From contig OZ037766.1 of the NCBI GenBank assembly GCA_964035545.1, positions 6,363,722 through 6,427,721 on the forward strand: a DNA stretch of 64,000 nucleotides, read 5' to 3'. The position numbers were made by a program, and so were the translations under genes. Below are positions 58,501 to 64,000 of this stretch, piece after piece (the first letter of the stretch is position 1; each line of letters begins with the position of its first letter). The notes below the pieces were generated by a model, which was not told where the DNA came from, ran no database searches, and saw nothing but the letters and a program-made list of their open reading frames with translations. Origin of the DNA: Bugula neritina. Its lineage: Eukaryota > Bryozoa > Gymnolaemata > Cheilostomatida > Bugulidae.

Positions 58501-59269
58501 AATAAAACAGTAATGATTATCATAATAATTATGATACCCATAACGAAAATGACTAAAAATAAAACTAACACTTAGATATTTACTTTTAGTAAATAAAATT
58601 AATTCAGAAATTGGAACTAGCACTACTCAAGTTTTAAACATAATCTTTCGTCGAACGATAAAGTAAAACCAAAGGTGGAAATCTAAAGTAATACCAATGG
58701 CAATACTAATAGTAATACTAATGCTAATAGTAATAGTAATACTAATAGTAATACTAATAGTAATACTAGTAATAGTAATAGTAATAGTAATAGTAATAGC
58801 AATACTTGCAGTTTACTTTATAGCAATCGATATACTTAACAGTAACAGAATAACTGGTTACTATTATTAATAGTAAGACTAATACTAATAGTAATAGTAA
58901 ATGCAACAGCAATGCCAATGGTTATACTTATAGTATAGACTCTAGGGTGGTCCAGTGTGATGATCACATGCAGTTTTTTTAGCTCACTCTTTGAAGACTA
59001 AGACTAAGAGTAAGTATTACTAATACTGCTACGCCTACTATTAATACTATTAGTATTAGATTACGATTTACTTAAACTTTAACTTAAAGTTATTCATATT
59101 CATAATCATAATGATGATCTTAATATTAATTATTATTAATACTAATAGTACTAGTAATATTATATTTATTATAGACTTGCTGTTCAGTTTCACTGTTCTA
59201 CTCACCTATTAGAATAAATATTGATATGGTGGTTGAGATTAAACCGTAAACCACATTATATACAGCCAT
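55580..59269 (-). CDS. ATP6V0B: V-type H+-ATPase 21-kDa proteolipid subunit c''
   Basis: Minus-strand exons 59206-59269, 57536-57584, 57220-57303, 56708-56855, 56521-56572, 55832-56031 and 55580-55612 (phases 1,2,2,0,1,0) give 209 residues, close to the ~205 of animal orthologues. Recognisable blocks are [56 protein letters not shown] and [19 protein letters not shown]. Five hydrophobic segments are expected. Conserved membrane glutamates are E97 (FCEAVAIYG) and E182 ([11 protein letters not shown]). Known role: c'' is part of the rotating proteolipid ring of the membrane Vo sector, moving protons into endosomes, lysosomes and other acid compartments. The final 11-codon exon ends NMGDKV. The start ATG lies 64 bp before the first donor and gives the usual short N-terminus. 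Intron 1 is long (1.6 kb) and filled with low-complexity DNA. Confidence 0.95.
55616..55680. repeat. ~18-bp tandem repeat (AAGTGAAAGTAATAAAGT)
   Basis: Three to four units lie immediately beside the acceptor of the last ATP6V0B exon (55580-55612), in the intron. Confidence 0.75.
58230..59150. repeat. Degenerate TAATAG/TAATAC low-complexity DNA in ATP6V0B intron 1
   Basis: Trinucleotide-derived repeats (AATAGTAATACT, densest at 58690-58800) similar to 37370-38120. No coding signal. Confidence 0.75.
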
Positions 59270-62200
59270 CTTATCTGCTTCCACAACTCTACACCATCCA
59301 AAGGGGTGCTAACCGTGGGATTAATTGTTCAAACTTTCAACCTAAATTTACTAGTTACTCAAATTTTTATTATTCAAGAATACAACTTCCGATCAATACT
59401 GCGAATGGTAAATGTCATGTGACAAGTAGTAGGAAACACCCAAATTCATTCAATCGAAATTTACTGGTTAACGATGGGACATAGTATCGTATTGTAAGAA
59501 TCTAATAATAAAGACTCTAAGAACTTTGCAAAATTAGGATTATTGCTGTTGTAATCGCTAAAATACAAGTTGCTATAGTAAATCTTATTCGCCAAATATG
59601 TTATAGTCCCTTTCTTCACATAATGTTTTTCTACGGAAAGGGTTGCAAACAAACCCAAAATATAATTAAGTGGGGCTATTAAACAAATTAAGCGGGTTAT
59701 TTTGAGCGATTTTTAGTCTGTAAAGTGTAAAATGTCATCACTATGTCCTTAATAACATATTATGTTGCCAAAGAGTCTTACAGCTACAGATATAATCAGT
59801 TTCTAATATTAGCAGGTCGTGAATTGTGGTTATTGACTTAGAAATGTAGCTACTTTCTTTACAGTCACCTTATGGCTTACACGTACATTTTGAGTTAGTG
59901 TAACACTAACTGTAAGACTAAGTGTAAGTGTTACTCCATCACTTTCACTTTGACTCTCGGTTTCACTCAGACTTTGAGGTTGGCCTTGGGATGATTGTCT
60001 TTGGGTCCTTAGGCTTGGGCGTAGGATTGATTTACTTATAGTTATTGACTCCAACTTTTAGTTACCGGGTTGGCTGTCAATTGAACCAATGGCTATTACT
60101 TTTTTAGTTTTCAAGTCTAAAATTAGTAATAGTAGAACTAGATTTAATATTATTCATGCAAACAAGTTTGCTTGCAGTTGCATTGTAATTTCAACTTTCA
60201 AGTTCAACCTGCAATAGTGCAGTATTCAATAGTCAATATGAATATTGCTGATGTCACTAAACCGGGCTCTGGTACATCTGTACCTGCACTGATTTTAAAA
60301 ATAAAAGAAAAACTAAATGAATAAAATCAAGCTATCCATATCCGTAAATAAAGTTATCAATTATAGTGTTAATTAGCAATCAACAAGCCTTGTAAACTTT
60401 ACTGACCTTGTTTCATTTGGAATAACCGACAATAGTTGCGGCCTGTGAGTGTTTTCAATGCTAATTAGAAGGTTATTGTAATAATAATTAGCATAAATAA
60501 ACTTAGGCATAAGTGATGCTTTGTTCTTTGGTTTTATGTTACCAATACATATTATTAAAACTTATGTACATATTTTATGATTATTGAATCTAATTATTAT
60601 CAATAACTAGCTTTCATGCATCGCACATACAAGTTGAAAAACCTGCATTAAATTATTTTATACCACTAACTTAGGAGTTGTCTTATTGAAGCTAAAATGA
60701 AAATTTCTTTTTGTAATTGCAGTGGCTGTTACTAGTTTGAAAATACTGTCTGCTCAGTGTAGAGTCATGGAGGAAGCTTTTATAGAAACAAATGAGGTTT
60801 TGTTAGTTGTCTGCTCTTTACTAATCCTAAGCATCATGAATTTATCTTCCAACAGTGCAGTAGGTGAGTTTTATAAAATTCTCTTTATATTATCTTACAA
60901 AAACTTTACCATTCATTTTACATTATGTACTGCACTACCAGAAAGGTTTGTCCATTAACTTAACCAAGAGTTATCTTCTCTTTGAAAGACGGCTTTGAGC
61001 TTATAATAATATTTAAACATCATCATGATGTAGCATGATACATCAGTATTGAGTAAATTCATATCCTAACAAATGATTATTAAACGAGAATGTATAAAAT
61101 TACTATCTAGGCTATAACAAGTAGCGTTTAGCTCATCTGCCACTGTAGTGCCCATGAAGTATGGAATTAAGCTGATTGGGTGACAGGGTCAGTGGATATG
61201 ATAAGAAGGAAGATAAACACAAAATTATTTGCAATTCATTTAAAATATTTCCTATATTTTAAAAAATATCATTTTGTCAGCACATAGGTCATGGCCTAAT
61301 GCAACTCAAAATGAGATATTGCTAGCAGTCTACAAAATTTTCAAAGTTGTTTTAAAAATGAACATACAAGTGCATTGGTAATATTGTAGACAATGTGAAC
61401 GGAGATCTAGATCTATGAAAAACTCAAATATGTATTTATGTATAATTAATATTATGATTGTCTCATTTTAATTTAATGTAGCTGGAAATGTTTGATACTT
61501 GCTCGATTTCTTAGTGAATCATAATAAAGATAGTTTTATAAATATTTAGAGATCAGCTGTAAGGAGTCAAAATTATAGCAAACTATCACTATTTCTATAT
61601 GTTTAAACAATGCATTTGTGATTCACTGTCAGCATTCTTAGAAAAGCTTAGCTTTTCTGTTTAAGATGAGATTATGCTCAAAACACAAACAGTGAAGGTG
61701 GCTGAATGTACGAACATAAGCTGAGTGGATTATACCATGTACAGTATAATAATGCTAGAAATAGCATTGTTGAGTTTTATTTATTTAGTACATTATATCC
61801 TGGCCTACTAGTTACATTACGTGAGCACCTATTTGCTGTAGTAGTAAGTGAGGAGGAAGGACATGTACTAACTCACTATACCTGTTTAGCTAAAACAGGT
61901 TTGTATTATTAGTTTGGGAATATCTATTTAAATTTTTTATTAATAGTTAAAAAATTGTTGTAAAATTTTAAACTATTAAGTTGCTATTCAGTAACTTTTC
62001 ATTCCAATTTTCAGATACAAACTAATAAAGTAACTGTTGATACTTTCTATGTAGTATGATTCCCACAATAATCAGAAAATTCAAGATGTTATTGCAGATT
62101 TTATATCTTCCAACAATACTTTAAATAAACAAATTAGAACATCCATGGATATGCGGTTTTTATGAAAAGGTAGGGGAAATAGTAAAAATATTAATACACG

Positions 62201-63150
62201 ATGACCATAGCATTGCAGTTTATAATTATTGTTTTGTTAACTTGCTATATTGTATATCTGAATTATTCTTAATAACTGTGTCTTCACTTATAGAGCAAAC
62301 ATCAAAGATTATTGTTACATATTGCAATGCTATGTAATGTAAGGTTAGATTAGAAAAGCATGAAAAGGTAATTGTAGTAGAGGTGTAATGTTAATTTTCA
62401 CCTGTATACAATGCATTCATTTCTATAAGCAACATTGCTTCAATACACTTTTTGTCAAGCTTACAATGAAAGTAGACCAATTTGTTTATCTAGTTGGGTA
62501 AAAACAACTGCAATTGATTTTTGAACTGGGTCAAGCGCCAGTCTTAAAGTTCGGTTCATTTTATTAGCAAGTACATTATAAGGTGCTATAGTTTTGTAAG
62601 GAAAAAAACTTGCATTATAATTAGTAGCAAATTGTTTATAACAGCGATAAAATGCTTTTAAAGAATTGTCTGGTAATTCAGGTAAAATTATTTAAACTTT
62701 TACACTAAGATCATTTTAAATACACTTCTTTTTTCTGCTCATTTTGTCGTGAAAGTTAATAATAGCTTGAGTCAACTTATAGTGTCATCTAAATTTTAAA
62801 CAGAAAAACACACAGTTGGTCTCACAGCACAGTCATCGCATCTTTGGGATAACACTATGAACACTATTCATGCGTAAAATGTATGCATCTTTATGATTGT
62901 TTTGATCTGATATGTTGGGGGACGTATCAGTGATTACCTCATCTTATTCACCCATCTTGTCATTTGATGCACAGCGTGTTTTGGGGAGTATTTTTGTTGC
63001 TAACGGCACCTGCTAAGTAGATGACAGATCTGTGACATCATTTATCGAGATTTGTCTTAAGCAGAACATACATTGCACAGCTTCATAACTGTTCTGTTGA
63101 CTAATACTGCTTACAGATAAACAGCTGCTGTCTTTAAGAGTCTGGCAGCA
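59270..63150. other. Intergenic, mostly empty AT-rich DNA
   Basis: Upstream region of ATP6V0B on the left, then about 3.5 kb with no recognised gene apart from the candidate exon at 60723. A perfect 9-bp inverted repeat (AGTTAGTGT-A-ACACTAACT, 59893-59911) lies in low-complexity sequence. The 68-codon frame at 61706-61912 has no splice or composition support. Confidence 0.5.
60723..60863 (+). CDS. Candidate leader exon A (hydrophobic, unassigned)
   Basis: Bounded by an acceptor (TTGCAG, ending 60722) and a donor (GTGAGT at 60864), with an open frame throughout. The internal ATG at 60767 begins MEEAFIETNEVLLVVCSLLILSIM..., which is hydrophobic enough for a signal peptide or anchor; the exon ends in phase 1. 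No downstream exon in the window was matched to it. It may be a first coding exon of a gene extending right, or a chance open segment. Confidence 0.35.
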
Positions 63151-63211
63151 ATGCTTTTCTACAGGCTGCTGCTGTTATCTACCCTTGGATCATTTGTATA
63201 TGCACAGCAAG
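63151..63211 (+). CDS. Candidate signal-peptide exon of a gene leaving the window (5' partial)
   Basis: The ATG at 63151 starts MLFYRLLLLSTLGSFVYAQQ, a textbook signal peptide with a cleavage site after VYA. It is followed at once by a strong donor (G|GTAAGAAC) in phase 1. This is the usual layout of a first coding exon of a secreted or membrane protein. No further exon is recognised before the window end, so the product is unknown. Confidence 0.6.
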
Positions 63212-64000
63212 GTAAGAACACTTATCCTCATTATTATGTAACTTAGAATTGTTCTGTTTTATTCATGCACTTATTACATAATTGGTGGATTTCCACCAAC
63301 AGGTAAATTTTTTACTGCTTGATAAATTTAGTTGAGATTGTAATTTTATCCTCAAATATTAACCTATTTTTTAATTGTAGCACTTTAAACCAAATTTTGC
63401 AGTGCCTATAAAAGTCTGATAGTTATAATATAGACTGCATTTATTAAAGAAAAATTCACATATAATTACATAAAATATTAGTAATATATTGTATATTACA
63501 CTCCACATATACAGTGTACTATTGTAAAAAGTTTAGTAATGAATAACCTGGTTTGTATTCAATTGGATCCAGTCAACGTCTGCGTTCTTAAAGCATGGTC
63601 TATGCTTCAATGTACATTATGAAAAAGTTTTTTGCTGGTTACAATTTTTTGATATTTTTAGAAAATTTGAAGTGCCCTAAATCTAATAACCCTAGTTTTT
63701 GAAAAGAGATATTCTACCAACTTGTCAAAACTTTATTATTGAAATATATCTAACACACTGATAGGATACTACTTCTCCCATATCATAGAATTTTTTCTGT
63801 GCCCACTGCCCACGTCTTTATACTAAATAGATTTTATAAATAGGTATGAAAAGCTCCTGCTATCAGAATTCATCTAGATAGTTTAGCCTACTAAATATTT
63901 TCCATTGCTGCAGCTAAATGTAGTAAGATAGACTTGCAAAACCCGTAACAAATATTTGCCGGTTTCATTATTTGCTGCTTGGTAGAAACAAATTGAAAAC
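63212..64000. other. Sequence to window end, no recognised exon
   Basis: AT-rich, presumably the first intron of the gene begun at 63151. I see no supported feature. Confidence 0.4.

Noticed and set aside
61640-61658. Perfect hairpin AGAAAAGC-TTA-GCTTTTCT
   Set aside because: Short and in AT-rich DNA; no T-tract or other context giving it a role.
61706-61912. 68-codon open frame
   Set aside because: No recognizable domain, signals or bias; likely chance.

Overview
The window is nuclear DNA of an invertebrate animal. Genes are split by many GT-AG introns, intergenic DNA is AT-rich, and the window holds tRNA-derived SINEs, a solo LTR, a LINE relic, small inverted-repeat transposons and many micro/minisatellites. 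The gene content (an animal-type V-ATPase proteolipid, an SLC16 transporter, Methuselah/secretin-like 7TM receptors with Cys-rich 'YxNxxCAxCNG' modules) points to a spiralian/lophotrochozoan. That placement is inference, and the species cannot be fixed from the sequence. Exon limits were derived by hand from splice signals and codon phase. In every complete gene the summed coding exons give an uninterrupted frame.

Region 1 (1-23.5 kb, + strand): a tandem array of three near-identical receptor genes with stop codons at 1905, 12526 and 22794 (period about 10.3-10.6 kb). The first is cut by the window edge. The other two are complete five-exon models of 1331 and 1341 residues: signal peptide, Cys-rich ectodomain with a full somatomedin-B domain, then seven membrane segments. 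Intergenic DNA is duplicated too, so the copies act as a built-in control that dates later insertions (two SINEs, a solo LTR, a foldback element).

Region 2 (25.0-34.7 kb, - strand): a 12-exon SLC16-type monocarboxylate transporter gene (787 residues) with an unusually long central loop. It converges on the third receptor gene.

Region 3 (34.7-39.0 kb): intergenic, with a decayed LINE reverse-transcriptase relic and low-complexity DNA.

Region 4 (39.1-46.6 kb, + strand): an 11-exon coiled-coil protein gene (526 residues), flanked by Arg-Ser-Pro-rich ends. Function not recognised.

Region 5 (47.9-54.3 kb, + strand): an 11-exon PAP2-fold membrane protein (516 residues) related to phospholipid phosphatases, with key catalytic residues replaced. 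It includes one GC-AG intron.

Region 6 (55.6-59.3 kb, - strand): ATP6V0B, the V-ATPase 21-kDa proteolipid (c''), seven exons, 209 residues, convergent with the previous gene.

Region 7 (59.3-64 kb): mostly empty AT-rich DNA with two candidate leader exons on the + strand; the one at 63151 probably starts a gene that leaves the window.

The most unusual observations are the twofold internal duplication of the receptor ectodomain with a conserved intron, the receptor tandem array with hypervariable patches and a frameshifted tail, the predicted pseudo-phosphatase, and a recurrent pattern of tandem-repeat arrays abutting splice sites.
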